Positions 35,973 to 43,544 of a DNA stretch of 64,000 bases are shown piece after piece. Positions within the stretch are counted from its first letter, which is position 1. The number at the start of each line of letters is the position of its first letter. Source of the stretch: Streptomyces sp. NBC_01262. GTDB taxonomy: Bacteria > Actinomycetota > Actinomycetes > Streptomycetales > Streptomycetaceae. A model generated the notes under the pieces. That model did no database searches, was not told the origin of the DNA, and saw only the letters and a program-made list of their open reading frames with translations. The DNA is taken from positions 3,824,501 to 3,888,500 of the forward strand of contig NZ_CP108462.1 of NCBI RefSeq assembly GCF_036226365.1, read 5' to 3'. The position numbers and the translations under genes were made by a program.

Positions 35973-36254
35973 GGAGTCGACAAATGGCTATTGGGCCGAT
36001 TGTGCCTGCTGTGACCACGTATCGGGCCCGCGACCCTATGTTGCGATCCCTTTTCCTATTCGCGCACACCCGGGCAAATAGCACGGCCCGAACCGCGCCC
36101 CCACACCGCCCGGGCCTTGCTTTTGCCCAGGTCCAGGCCACGCGCGACCCTGCCGCCGCTGTGATCTGTATGACCTTGTGACCTGTGTCACCGGTGGTGC
36201 GCCGGGACAAGGTCGACGAGAGCGCCCGGCCCGGCCGCCTCGTCGCGACGCCGC
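35973..36254. other. Intergenic region between the GT-C paralogue and the polysaccharide operon
   Basis: No plausible gene. It is less GC-rich than its surroundings around 35990-36090 and contains the Crp-like palindrome at 36178-36191 with a related half-matching copy (GTGATCTGTATGAC, 36161-36174) 17 bp away. Confidence 0.5.
36178..36191. promoter_or_regulatory. Crp-like binding site
   Basis: GTGACCTGTGTCAC fits GTG-N6-GNCAC, the motif reported for Streptomyces Crp, and the general GTGA-N6-TCAC form. It lies 325 bp upstream of the cellulose-synthase-like gene and 64 bp past the stop codon of the GT-C paralogue. By-eye match only. Confidence 0.4.
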
Positions 36255-37820
36255 CTACCTGACGCGTTCCAGCAGCAGGACCCGGACGTTGGCCAGGTTG
36301 TCGGTACGGACCACCGTGAAGTACGTGTTCAGCGCGGTGGCGGTCTTCGCGCTCATGTCGGCGAAGGGCGTCACGCCGGCCTGCGAGGTGGACACCACCC
36401 ACAGCCGGTCGGTGCCGGCCAGGCACTTCACGGGCTCGGAGCACTCGACACCGCTGTAGGTGCCACTCTGCTGTGCCGACCGGGACAGCAGTACCTCTGT
36501 CGGCCGCCCGCTGTCGCCACGCAGCTCGTAGGCCATCGCGCGGCGTTCGGACAAGTGGCCGGAGAAGGCGATGCCGTCGCCCGCCTGCTGGTTCCGGGCC
36601 ACGATCCGTCCCGCCTGCCGGTAGTCCGGCTCGACCGGGTTGCTCTTGCGGGCGATGGCGATGCCCGGTTGGGCCAGCTCCGCGAAGACCGCCACGGTGG
36701 CCAGCACGAACACCGTGACGACCCCTCGCCGTCCGACGCCCACGCGCGCGACGAACTCCTTGGCCAGCCGGTCGGCGGCACCGATGGCGGCGGCAGCGAC
36801 GAGCAGCAGCCAGCCCGGGACGGTGAACAGCAGATAGCGCGGCAGGAACAGATGCAGCTGATCGGATGTCAGGTAGGTCAGGACCGGCGGCAGCAGCACC
36901 CACGGGCCGAACAACGCCGCGTACTTACGAGCCACGTACAGCCCCGACAGGCCGATGACCATGACCGGGCCGCCGATCGCCCAGGAGCCGAAGAGCTCCT
37001 GCGGGTAGTCGGCCAGGTCCTGGAAGGTCGGGTTGTTCCAGGCGATCTGACCGCTCTGGCCGGCCCCCTGCACCAGCATCGGCAGTATCGCCGACACCCC
37101 CAGGACCGCCACGGCGGCGAACGCCCGGTGCGCGGTCCGGTCGCCGTCGCGCTTCGCCATGACGACCAGGCCCAGATGGCCCGCCAGCACCGACAGTGAC
37201 ACCATGTGGCTGCAGCCGATCAGCGGGATGCTCCCGCCGTACAGCGCCCAGCGCTTGAGACCGGGCTGGTCCAGAGCCCGCAGCAGCAACAGCGTGGACA
37301 GCAGCGCGAAGGCCACCGCGAAGGCGTACGGCCTCGTCTCCTCCCCGTACCGGATCATGGTCGGGACGACGGCGAACAGCAGCCCGGCCAGCACTCCGGT
37401 CCCCACGGTGAACAACCGCCGCCCGACGAGCCCGAGCAGACCCGCCGCCACGGCCATGGCCCCTGCCGCGGGAAGACGCATCGCGGCCGGCGAGGTGCCG
37501 AAGACCGCGATCCACAGGTGCATGACCACGTAGTACGGGGCGAAGACCACGTCGATGTTCTTGATGAGCGCGCCGAGGTCCCCGAAGGAGAGCGTGGCGG
37601 CCCACCAGGTGGCGTGCTCGTCACGCCACAACTGCCGGTCACCGATGCCGGGCAGTGAGAAGCCGAGGGCCACTGCGGCCGGCAGCAGGAAGACCATGGC
37701 CGTGCTCGCCGTGCTGTGACTGCCGCCGCGGGCGTGGCGGCGGCCGGCTGCGGCGGCGCGGGCCGCATCCCGGTCGGCGTCCGGGCCGTGGTCGGTCACA
37801 GCGGGCTGAACTGCACTCAT
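36255..37820 (-). CDS. GT39/GT-C-like membrane glycosyltransferase (copy 2)
   Basis: 521 aa, closely similar over its whole length to the 29941-31494 product, including GIGDRQLWRDEHATWW in the first loop and the C-terminal ANVRVLLLERVR. The N-terminal tail differs: its first residues MSAVQPA resemble those of the cellulose-synthase-like protein (MSAIQPA), and its leader is a copy of that gene's leader. This suggests a duplication in which the body came from one gene and the 5' end from another. Single-gene unit with its own promoter block, presumably co-regulated with the main operon. Confidence 0.82.
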   Translation of the reverse strand: MSAVQPAVTDHGPDADRDAARAAAAGRRHARGGSHSTASTAMVFLLPAAVALGFSLPGIGDRQLWRDEHATWWAATLSFGDLGALIKNIDVVFAPYYVVMHLWIAVFGTSPAAMRLPAAGAMAVAAGLLGLVGRRLFTVGTGVLAGLLFAVVPTMIRYGEETRPYAFAVAFALLSTLLLLRALDQPGLKRWALYGGSIPLIGCSHMVSLSVLAGHLGLVVMAKRDGDRTAHRAFAAVAVLGVSAILPMLVQGAGQSGQIAWNNPTFQDLADYPQELFGSWAIGGPVMVIGLSGLYVARKYAALFGPWVLLPPVLTYLTSDQLHLFLPRYLLFTVPGWLLLVAAAAIGAADRLAKEFVARVGVGRRGVVTVFVLATVAVFAELAQPGIAIARKSNPVEPDYRQAGRIVARNQQAGDGIAFSGHLSERRAMAYELRGDSGRPTEVLLSRSAQQSGTYSGVECSEPVKCLAGTDRLWVVSTSQAGVTPFADMSAKTATALNTYFTVVRTDNLANVRVLLLERVR

Positions 37821-37904
37821 CTCTCAAGACCCCCGAGCAGAGTGGGCTCTTCACTCCCACCGTGGCCCAGCCGAAACACGATATGAAAATCTGGCTGAGT
37901 GTCA
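37821..37904 (-). promoter_or_regulatory. Promoter/leader block B, copy of block A
   Basis: Minus strand: TGACACTC (37904-37897), 11 nt, CATAT (37885-37881), then TTTCGGCTGGG, GGTGGGAGTGAAG and CTTGAGAG before the ATG. Block A has the same boxes with about 35 extra nt between CATAT and the leader. Confidence 0.55.
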
Positions 37905-37943
37905 TGAGCATATCTTGATCCCCCGCACGCCCCGGCGGACGGA

Positions 37944-37980
37944 GAGGCCCGGACGGCGCTTCTCGCGCCGTCCGGGCCTC
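37944..37980 (-). terminator. guaB3 terminator
   Basis: Perfect 16-bp inverted repeat (37944-37959 with 37965-37980, 5-nt loop), 37 bp downstream of the GuaB3 stop. The flank is not U-rich, which is common in Streptomyces terminators. Confidence 0.75.
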
Positions 37981-38017
37981 TCGGTCTGCTCCGTCTGCCT
38001 ACGTCACCCGCGATCTG

Positions 38018-39139
38018 TCAGCGGTGGTGGGTCGGGGAGACCGTCACCTCGACGCGCTGGAACTCCTTGAGGTCGCTGTAGCCCGTCGTGGCCATCGAAC
38101 GGCGCAGCGCCCCGAAGAAGTTCATCGACCCGTCCGGCGCGTGCGACGGGCCGAGCAGGATCTCCTCCGTCGTGCCGGCCGTGCCCAGGTTCATCCGCTT
38201 CCCGCGCGGCAGTTCGGTGTTGACCGCCTCCATGCCCCAGTGGAAGCCCCGGCCCGGCGCGTCGGTCGCCCGCGCGAGCGGGGAGCCCATCATCACGGCG
38301 TCCGCGCCGCAGGCCACGGCCTTCGGCAGGTCGCCGCTGGCGCCGAAGCCGCCGTCCGCGATGACGTGCACATACCGGCCGCCGGACTCGTCCATGTAGT
38401 CGCGGCGGGCAGCCGCCACATCCGCCACGGCCGTCGCCATCGGCACCTGGATGCCGAGCACATTGCGGGTCGTGTGAGCCGCCCCGCCGCCGAAGCCGAC
38501 CAGGACGCCGGCCGCACCGGTGCGCATCAGGTGCAGCGCGGCGGTGTACGTGGCGCAGCCGCCGACGATGACCGGCACATCGAGCTCGTAGATGAACTGC
38601 TTGAGGTTCAGCGGCTCGTGGGAGCCGCTGACGTGCTCGGCGGAGACCGTGGTGCCGCGGATGATGAAGAGGTCGACCCCCGCGTCCACGACCGCCTTGC
38701 TGAACTGCGCGGTGCGCTGCGGCGAGAGCGCGGCGGCGGTGACGACGCCCGCGTCGCGCACCTCCTTGATGCGCTGGCCGATCAGCTCTTCCTTGATCGG
38801 CTCCGCGTAGATCTCCTGGAGCCGCTTGGTGGCCGCGGCGTCGTCCAGCTCCGCGATCTCCGCGAGCAGCGGCTCCGGGTCCTCGTAACGGGTCCACAGC
38901 CCTTCGAGGTTGAGCACACCCAGGCCGCCGAGGTTGCCGATCCGGATCGCCGTCTCCGGAGAGACCACCGAGTCCATGGGCGCCGCGAGGAACGGCAGCT
39001 CGAAGCGATAGGCGTCGATCTGCCAGGCGATCGAGACCTCCTTCGGGTCCCGGGTGCGCCGGCTCGGGACGACGGCGATGTCGTCGAATGCGTAGGCCCT
39101 GCGGCCCCGCTTGCCCCGCCCGATCTCGATCTCAGTCAC
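38018..39139 (-). CDS. GuaB3-type IMP dehydrogenase-related protein
   Basis: 373 aa, GTG start with AAGGAAAGG upstream. IMPDH/GMPR barrel (FDDIAVVPSRRTRDP, FLAAPMDSVVSPETA, ADGGFGASGDLPKA) but with no CBS pair. The catalytic Cys loop of true IMPDH (GPGSICTT in the next gene) reads GFGGGAAHTT, with His where the Cys belongs. Actinobacterial GuaB3 proteins (such as Mtb Rv3410c) form a separate group of uncertain activity. Downstream of guaB, separated by about 230 bp containing a Streptomyces-type inverted repeat. Confidence 0.88.
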   Translation of the reverse strand: MTEIEIGRGKRGRRAYAFDDIAVVPSRRTRDPKEVSIAWQIDAYRFELPFLAAPMDSVVSPETAIRIGNLGGLGVLNLEGLWTRYEDPEPLLAEIAELDDAAATKRLQEIYAEPIKEELIGQRIKEVRDAGVVTAAALSPQRTAQFSKAVVDAGVDLFIIRGTTVSAEHVSGSHEPLNLKQFIYELDVPVIVGGCATYTAALHLMRTGAAGVLVGFGGGAAHTTRNVLGIQVPMATAVADVAAARRDYMDESGGRYVHVIADGGFGASGDLPKAVACGADAVMMGSPLARATDAPGRGFHWGMEAVNTELPRGKRMNLGTAGTTEEILLGPSHAPDGSMNFFGALRRSMATTGYSDLKEFQRVEVTVSPTHHR

Positions 39140-39254
39140 TGTCGCTATGCCTTTCCTTCGTGCTTGCCCGCCCAGTGTCCCATCTTTGGGCGCCGCCCCT
39201 TGGCGACTGCGCGCCCTGGGGCTCCGCCCCAGACCCCGAACGCCCTGCGGGCGT

Positions 39255-39324
39255 GTCCTCAATCGCCGGACTGGGGGTACCCCCTCTGGGGGAGCTGAAC
39301 TCAGCCCGTCCGGCGATTGAGGAC
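39255..39324. repeat. Dispersed inverted repeat between guaB and guaB3
   Basis: 16-bp perfect arms GTCCTCAATCGCCGGA (39255-39270) and its complement (39309-39324), enclosing smaller GGGGGTACCCCC-type hairpins. It is flanked by GGGGCTCCGCCCC and GCCCTGCGGGC palindromes (39208-39255). This is the type of short GC-rich repeat scattered between Streptomyces genes; it may also terminate guaB. Confidence 0.6.
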
Positions 39325-39373
39325 AAAGCGCAGCCGTCGGGCTGCGCAACCCGGCGAATTCGCGGTCACCGCA

Positions 39374-40876
39374 CTAGCGGGCCTGGTAGTTGGGGGCCTC
39401 GACGGTCATCTGGATGTCGTGCGGGTGGGACTCCTTGAGCCCGGCCGCGGTGATTCGTACGAACCGGCCCTTGGACTCCATCTCGTCGATCGAGGCCGCG
39501 CCGACATAGCCCATGGTCTGCCGGAGACCGCCGACGAGCTGGTGGAGGACCGCGCCCAGCGGGCCGCGGTAGGGGACCTGGCCCTCGATGCCCTCGGGGA
39601 CGAGCTTGTCGTCGGAGGAGACCTCGGCCTGGAAGTAGCGGTCCTTGGAGAAGGACCTGGCCTGGCCGCGGGACTGCATGGCGCCGAGCGAGCCCATGCC
39701 CCGGTAGGACTTGAACTGCTTGCCGTTGATGAACATCAGTTCGCCGGGCGACTCCTCGCAGCCCGCGAGCAGGCTGCCGAGCATGACGGTGCTGGCGCCG
39801 GCGACGAGGGCCTTGCCGATGTCGCCGGAGTACTGGAGCCCACCGTCCCCGATCACCGGCACACCCGCGGCCTGGCAGGCCAGCGCGGCCTCGTAGATCG
39901 CGGTGACCTGCGGGGCGCCGACGCCGGCGACGACCCGGGTGGTGCAGATGGAGCCGGGGCCGACGCCAACCTTGACGCCGTCGACGCCCGCGTCGATGAG
40001 GGCCTGGGCGCCGTCGCGGGTGGCGATGTTGCCGCCGATGACATCCACCGACACCGCGGACTTGATCTTGGAGATCCAGCTCAGGACATTGCTGTTATGG
40101 CCGTGCGAGGTGTCGACGATGATGAAGTCGGACCCGGCGGAGACCAGCGCCTGGGCCCGCTCCAGCGCCTCGGGCCCGGCCCCGACCGCCGCGCCGACCA
40201 GCAGGCGGCCCTCGGCGTCCTTGGCGGCGTTGGGGTACTTCTCGGCCTTGGTGAAGTCCTTGACGGTGATGAGGCCCTTGAGGCGCCCGTCCTCATCGAC
40301 CAGCGGCAGCTTCTCGATCTTGTGGCGGCGCAGCAGCTCCATGGCCTCGACACCGGTGATGCCGACCTTGCCCGTGACCAGCGGCATGGGGGTCATGACC
40401 TCGCGGACCTGGCGGGAGTGGTCGGTCTCGAAGGCCATGTCGCGGTTGGTGACGATGCCGAGCAGCTTGCCGGCCGGGTCCGTCACCGGGACACCGCTGA
40501 TCCGGTACTTCGCGCAGAGCGCGTCCGCCTCGTCGAGCGTGGCGTCGGGGTGGCAGGTGATCGGGTCGGTGACCATGCCGGACTCGGAGCGCTTGACGAG
40601 GTCCACCTGGTTGGCCTGGTCCTCGATGGACAGGTTGCGGTGGAGGACGCCGACGCCGCCCTGACGGGCCATGGCGATGGCCATCCGGGCCTCGGTGACC
40701 TTGTCCATGGCGGCGGACAGCAGCGGGATGTTGACCCGGACGTTGCGGGAGACCAGCGACGAGGTGTCGACCTGATTCGGCAGCACCTCGGACGCGCCCG
40801 GCAGCAGCAGCACGTCGTCGTAGGTGAGTCCGAGCAACCCGAATTTTGCGGCTACTCCGTCGGCGTTCAGCGTCAT
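39374..40876 (-). CDS. guaB: IMP dehydrogenase
   Basis: 500 aa. The start at 40876 is preceded by AGGAGAAGG. LTYDDVLLLPG opening, two CBS domains (about residues 95-210: MVTDPITCHPDATLDEA ... VMTPMPLVTGKVG), then the active-site loop VGPGSICTTRVVAG with the catalytic Cys and the mobile flap SRGQARSFSKDRYFQ. It oxidises IMP to XMP with NAD+, the rate-limiting step of guanine nucleotide synthesis; CBS domains bind ATP/GTP for allostery. It lies downstream of the ECF sigma gene on the same strand, 78 bp apart. Confidence 0.97.
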   Translation of the reverse strand: MTLNADGVAAKFGLLGLTYDDVLLLPGASEVLPNQVDTSSLVSRNVRVNIPLLSAAMDKVTEARMAIAMARQGGVGVLHRNLSIEDQANQVDLVKRSESGMVTDPITCHPDATLDEADALCAKYRISGVPVTDPAGKLLGIVTNRDMAFETDHSRQVREVMTPMPLVTGKVGITGVEAMELLRRHKIEKLPLVDEDGRLKGLITVKDFTKAEKYPNAAKDAEGRLLVGAAVGAGPEALERAQALVSAGSDFIIVDTSHGHNSNVLSWISKIKSAVSVDVIGGNIATRDGAQALIDAGVDGVKVGVGPGSICTTRVVAGVGAPQVTAIYEAALACQAAGVPVIGDGGLQYSGDIGKALVAGASTVMLGSLLAGCEESPGELMFINGKQFKSYRGMGSLGAMQSRGQARSFSKDRYFQAEVSSDDKLVPEGIEGQVPYRGPLGAVLHQLVGGLRQTMGYVGAASIDEMESKGRFVRITAAGLKESHPHDIQMTVEAPNYQAR

Positions 40877-40954
40877 GACACCTTCTCCTGGTCTTGCCCG
40901 GCGAGATGACCCATGGTACTGGGCCGAGCGGAACACACCGGTCCGTCGGAAGGC

Positions 40955-41701
40955 CTACGCGCTCAGGCCCTTCGGCCCCTCCACGTCCACCGGGGTCTGG
41001 GGCGTCTCCTCGGCCAGGGCCCGCAGCCTGCTCAGCGCCCGGTGCTGGGCCACCCGTACGGCCCCCGGGGACATGCCGAGCTTGAGGCCGGTCTCCTCGG
41101 CGCTCAGCCCGACCGCGACCCGCAGCAGGACCAGCTCGCGCTGGTGCTCCGGGAGGTTGGCGAGCAGCTTCTTGGCCCATTCGGCGTCGCTGCTGAGCAG
41201 CGCGCGCTCTTCGGGGCCCAGGGAATCGTCGGGCTGCTCGGGCATCTCGTCTGACGGGACGGCCGTGCTGCCCGGCCCGCGCATGGCGGCCCGCTGCAGA
41301 TCGGCGACCTTGTGGGCGGCGATGCCGAAGACGAAGGCCTCGAAGGGACGGCCCTGGTCCCGGTACCGGGGCAGGGCGCACAGCACGGCGAGGCAGACCT
41401 CCTGCGCCAGGTCGTCCACGAAGTGACGCGCGTCGCCGGGCAGCCGGGACAGCCGGGTGCGGCAGTAGCGCTCGGCCAGGGGGTGCACCCGGGCCAGCAG
41501 ATCATGGGTGGCCTGCTCGTCGCCGTCGACGGCGCGACGGACGAGGGCGCCAATACCTGTCTCGTTACCGGTCGCCTCGTCGCGCATCCGTCCATAGTGC
41601 CTCGCCGCCGGACGATCCGTCGCATCGCGTCCGGACTTCTGGTCCGAAGCGTTATCCGAAGTGTCGCGAGGGATCGCGCCGGCCGGCGTCACGGCTGTCA
41701 T
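40955..41701 (-). CDS. shbA: ECF/sigma-70-family sigma factor, ShbA-like
   Basis: 248 aa from the ATG of MTAVTPAG. Sigma region 2 is RAVDGDEQATHDLLARVHPLAERYC ... DDLAQEVCLAVLCALPRY, region 4 is LPEHQRELVLLRVAVGLSAEETGLKLGMSPGAVRVAQHRAL. Position between guaB and bldM and the sequence match my memory of ShbA, the sigma factor that drives transcription of the principal sigma gene hrdB in Streptomyces. An internal Met (MRDEATGNETG) is a possible alternative start. No anti-sigma gene is adjacent. The symbol is by synteny and recollection. Confidence 0.85.
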   Translation of the reverse strand: MTAVTPAGAIPRDTSDNASDQKSGRDATDRPAARHYGRMRDEATGNETGIGALVRRAVDGDEQATHDLLARVHPLAERYCRTRLSRLPGDARHFVDDLAQEVCLAVLCALPRYRDQGRPFEAFVFGIAAHKVADLQRAAMRGPGSTAVPSDEMPEQPDDSLGPEERALLSSDAEWAKKLLANLPEHQRELVLLRVAVGLSAEETGLKLGMSPGAVRVAQHRALSRLRALAEETPQTPVDVEGPKGLSA

Positions 41702-41711
41702 GTCATGCACC

Positions 41712-41738
41712 CGCTCATGTCGCTCATGCCGCTCATGC
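41712..41738. repeat. Three 9-bp tandem repeats just upstream of the shbA-like start
   Basis: CGCTCATGT, CGCTCATGC, CGCTCATGC in direct succession, 11 bp from the ATG. On the sense strand each contributes an ATGAGCG unit with an extra ATG, so the repeat number could affect initiation or serve as a binding array. Confidence 0.6.
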
Positions 41739-41884
41739 ACAAGCCGACCCTCCCACCCGCCACCCGGCCACCACCCCAGTAGGAGGCACTGCGTGCCACT
41801 CCGCCCGCTCGTCCCCGATGAGTCCCATACCTCAAGCATGCGTCCTCGCTCCGGAAAGCGGTACGAGCGGAGCGGCCGTCACAC

Positions 41885-42496
41885 TCAGCGCACCAGACCC
41901 CAACGGAAACCGAGCGCCACGGCGTGCGCGCGGTCCGAGGCGCCGAGCTTCTTGAAGAGCCGTCGCGCGTGGGTCTTCACGGTGTCCTCGGAGAGGAAGA
42001 GCTCGCGGCCGATCTCCGCGTTGGAGCGGCCGTGGCTCATGCCCTCCAGCACCTGGATCTCGCGAGCCGTCAGCGTCGGCGCCGCGCCCATCTCCGCCGA
42101 CCGCAGCCGGCGCGGGGCGAGCCGCCAGGTCGGGTCGGCGAGCGCCTGGGTGACCGTGGCCCGCAGCTCGGCGCGCGAGGCGTCCTTGTGCAGATAGCCA
42201 CGCGCACCGGCGGCCACCGCCAGCGCCACACCGTCGAGGTCCTCGGCGACGGTGAGCATGATGATGCGGGCGCCGGGATCGGCGGACAGCAGCCGCCGGA
42301 CCGTTTCCACACCGCCCAGGCCCGGCATCCGGACGTCCATGAGAATGAGGTCCGAGCGGTCGGCGCCCCAGCGGCGGAGGACTTCCTCGCCGTTGGCCGC
42401 GGTCGTTACGCGCTCGACGCCGGGTACGGTCGCCACCGCGCGGCGCAGGGCCTCTCGGGCAAGCGGGGAGTCGTCGCAGACGAGGACGGAAGTCAT
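41885..42496 (-). CDS. bldM: BldM, atypical response regulator of development
   Basis: 203 aa; GGAGGACGG precedes the ATG. Receiver domain with VCDDSP, Asp54 in LILMDVRMPG and HKDAS; C-terminal LuxR helix-turn-helix LTAREIQVLEGMSHGRSNAEIGRELF with DTVKTHARRLFKKL. The sequence is recognisable as BldM, which acts as homodimer or WhiI heterodimer in aerial growth and sporulation and does not require phosphorylation (established knowledge). No kinase gene is adjacent. The upstream region has a perfect sigma-BldN-type promoter, and whiD is transcribed divergently. Confidence 0.95.
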   Translation of the reverse strand: MTSVLVCDDSPLAREALRRAVATVPGVERVTTAANGEEVLRRWGADRSDLILMDVRMPGLGGVETVRRLLSADPGARIIMLTVAEDLDGVALAVAAGARGYLHKDASRAELRATVTQALADPTWRLAPRRLRSAEMGAAPTLTAREIQVLEGMSHGRSNAEIGRELFLSEDTVKTHARRLFKKLGASDRAHAVALGFRWGLVR

Positions 42497-42619
42497 GACC
42501 GTCCTCCGCAGCTGATCCGCGTCACGTTGAGCCTCCAGGCTGTACGAAGTCTTCACCGGTGGGGCTGACGGCTTCGGGCAACTGCCCGAATAGTCCGACC
42601 GCCAACCACTTCCGCACCT

Positions 42620-42647
42620 TCAACGACCCTCACTCGAAAGAGTTACG
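42620..42647 (-). promoter_or_regulatory. Sigma-BldN-dependent bldM promoter
   Basis: On the minus strand CGTAAC (42647-42642), exactly 16 bp, CGTTGA (42625-42620): identical to the consensus known for sigma-BldN, whose classic target is bldMp1. Transcription would begin about 115-120 nt before the bldM start. Confidence 0.85.
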
Positions 42648-42868
42648 GAGTTTGGCGGGCATCTCCAGCACTCTATGTGCGCGTACGGACACGGATCAGC
42701 TACGTCGCAGGTCGCAGGGGTGCAACAAGGTGCGGGCGGAAGCACTTCGCGCGCCCACTTGCAGGACACGCAACCCGCCGACCGGGGGGCAATGTCAGTT
42801 TTTGCCTGTTTGGCGGCTTTTTACCCGCATGGCGGGAGTTCGGTGGCGTTCTTGTGATGAATCATATT

Positions 42869-42893
42869 TACATCTACTTCGATGGTAGATGTA
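42869..42893. promoter_or_regulatory. 25-bp perfect dyad upstream of whiD
   Basis: TACATCTAC, 7 nt, GTAGATGTA. Nine-base arms in an AT-rich patch ending 48 bp before the whiD start. It is suited to a dimeric regulator or a leader hairpin; regulator unknown to me. Confidence 0.55.
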
Positions 42894-42941
42894 CGGTCGA
42901 GGGCACCGTCCCCCACAGCCCACCTCTTGAGGAGATGAGCA

Positions 42942-43247
42942 ATGGCAGACTTCTCCCGCCTCCCGGGCCCGAACGCCGATCTCTGGGACTGGCAGCTCGT
43001 CGCCGCGTGCCGCGGCGTCGACAGCTCGCTGTTCTTCCACCCGGAGGGAGAGCGAGGCGCGGCCCGGAGTGCGCGCGAAGCGTCAGCGAAAGAGGTGTGC
43101 ATGCGCTGTCCCGTACGAGCCGAGTGCGCGACGCATGCACTGGCGGTCCGCGAGCCCTATGGCGTCTGGGGCGGACTGACCGAGGACGAGCGCGAGGAGA
43201 TGATGGGCCGGTCGCGAAACCGGATCATGAGCGTCCACACCAACTGA
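42942..43247 (+). CDS. whiD: WhiD, WhiB-like iron-sulfur protein
   Basis: 101 aa with GAGGAG upstream. Four conserved Cys (23, 53, 56, 62) in ACRGVD and VCMRCPVRAEC bind a [4Fe-4S] cluster; GVWGGL and basic residues follow. Short N-terminus (FSRLPGPNADLWDWQ) and C-terminus ending RNRIMSVHTN. WhiD is required for late sporulation and septum/spore-wall formation in S. coelicolor and is thought to act with the principal sigma factor (established). Divergent from bldM. Confidence 0.93.
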   Translation: MADFSRLPGPNADLWDWQLVAACRGVDSSLFFHPEGERGAARSAREASAKEVCMRCPVRAECATHALAVREPYGVWGGLTEDEREEMMGRSRNRIMSVHTN

Positions 43248-43264
43248 CGAAACGTTTCCTCATT

Positions 43265-43291
43265 CGGGTGGCGGCAGCCCGCCGCCACCCG
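43265..43291 (+). terminator. whiD terminator hairpin
   Basis: Perfect 11-bp stem (43265-43275 with 43281-43291), loop AGCCC, 18 bp after the whiD stop. Confidence 0.75.
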
Positions 43292-43300
43292 TTCGGAGCA

Positions 43301-43497
43301 AGGCCCTGTCCGGGCGATGATGGCCGGGCCCGCGACGCCTGACACAGCACCTCGCGGCGTTGCCGAAAAGCCCACAGACAAACCAGTCTGCGGGCATTCT
43401 CCCCCAGCCCTGGGGGCTGGGAGGTGCCCCCAGCGCCTTGCGATGCACCGCGCCAGACGCCGCGGCCTATCCGACCCTGATCGCCCGGACAGGGCCT
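43301..43497. repeat. 197-bp element with 18-bp terminal inverted repeats (MITE-like)
   Basis: Perfect 18-bp inverted arms AGGCCCTGTCCGGGCGAT (43301-43318) and its complement (43480-43497). The interior has no gene but contains hairpins including CTCCCCCAGC...GCTGGGAG (43399-43424), which recurs near 62695. Size and terminal symmetry suggest a non-autonomous mobile element. No clear target duplication was found at the ends. Confidence 0.5.
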
Positions 43498-43544
43498 AGC
43501 CACGCCCCATGGACATCGGGGCGGCTCCGGTCCAGGCTCCTGGG

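Larger units (their letters stand above)
42497..42941. other. 445-bp divergent bldM-whiD regulatory region
   Basis: No gene. It holds the sigma-BldN promoter (42620-42647), the 25-bp dyad upstream of whiD (42869-42893), and an unusually T-rich stretch (42795-42825: CAGTTTTTGCC...GGCTTTTTACC) for this genome. Several developmental regulators are expected to bind here. Confidence 0.6.
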
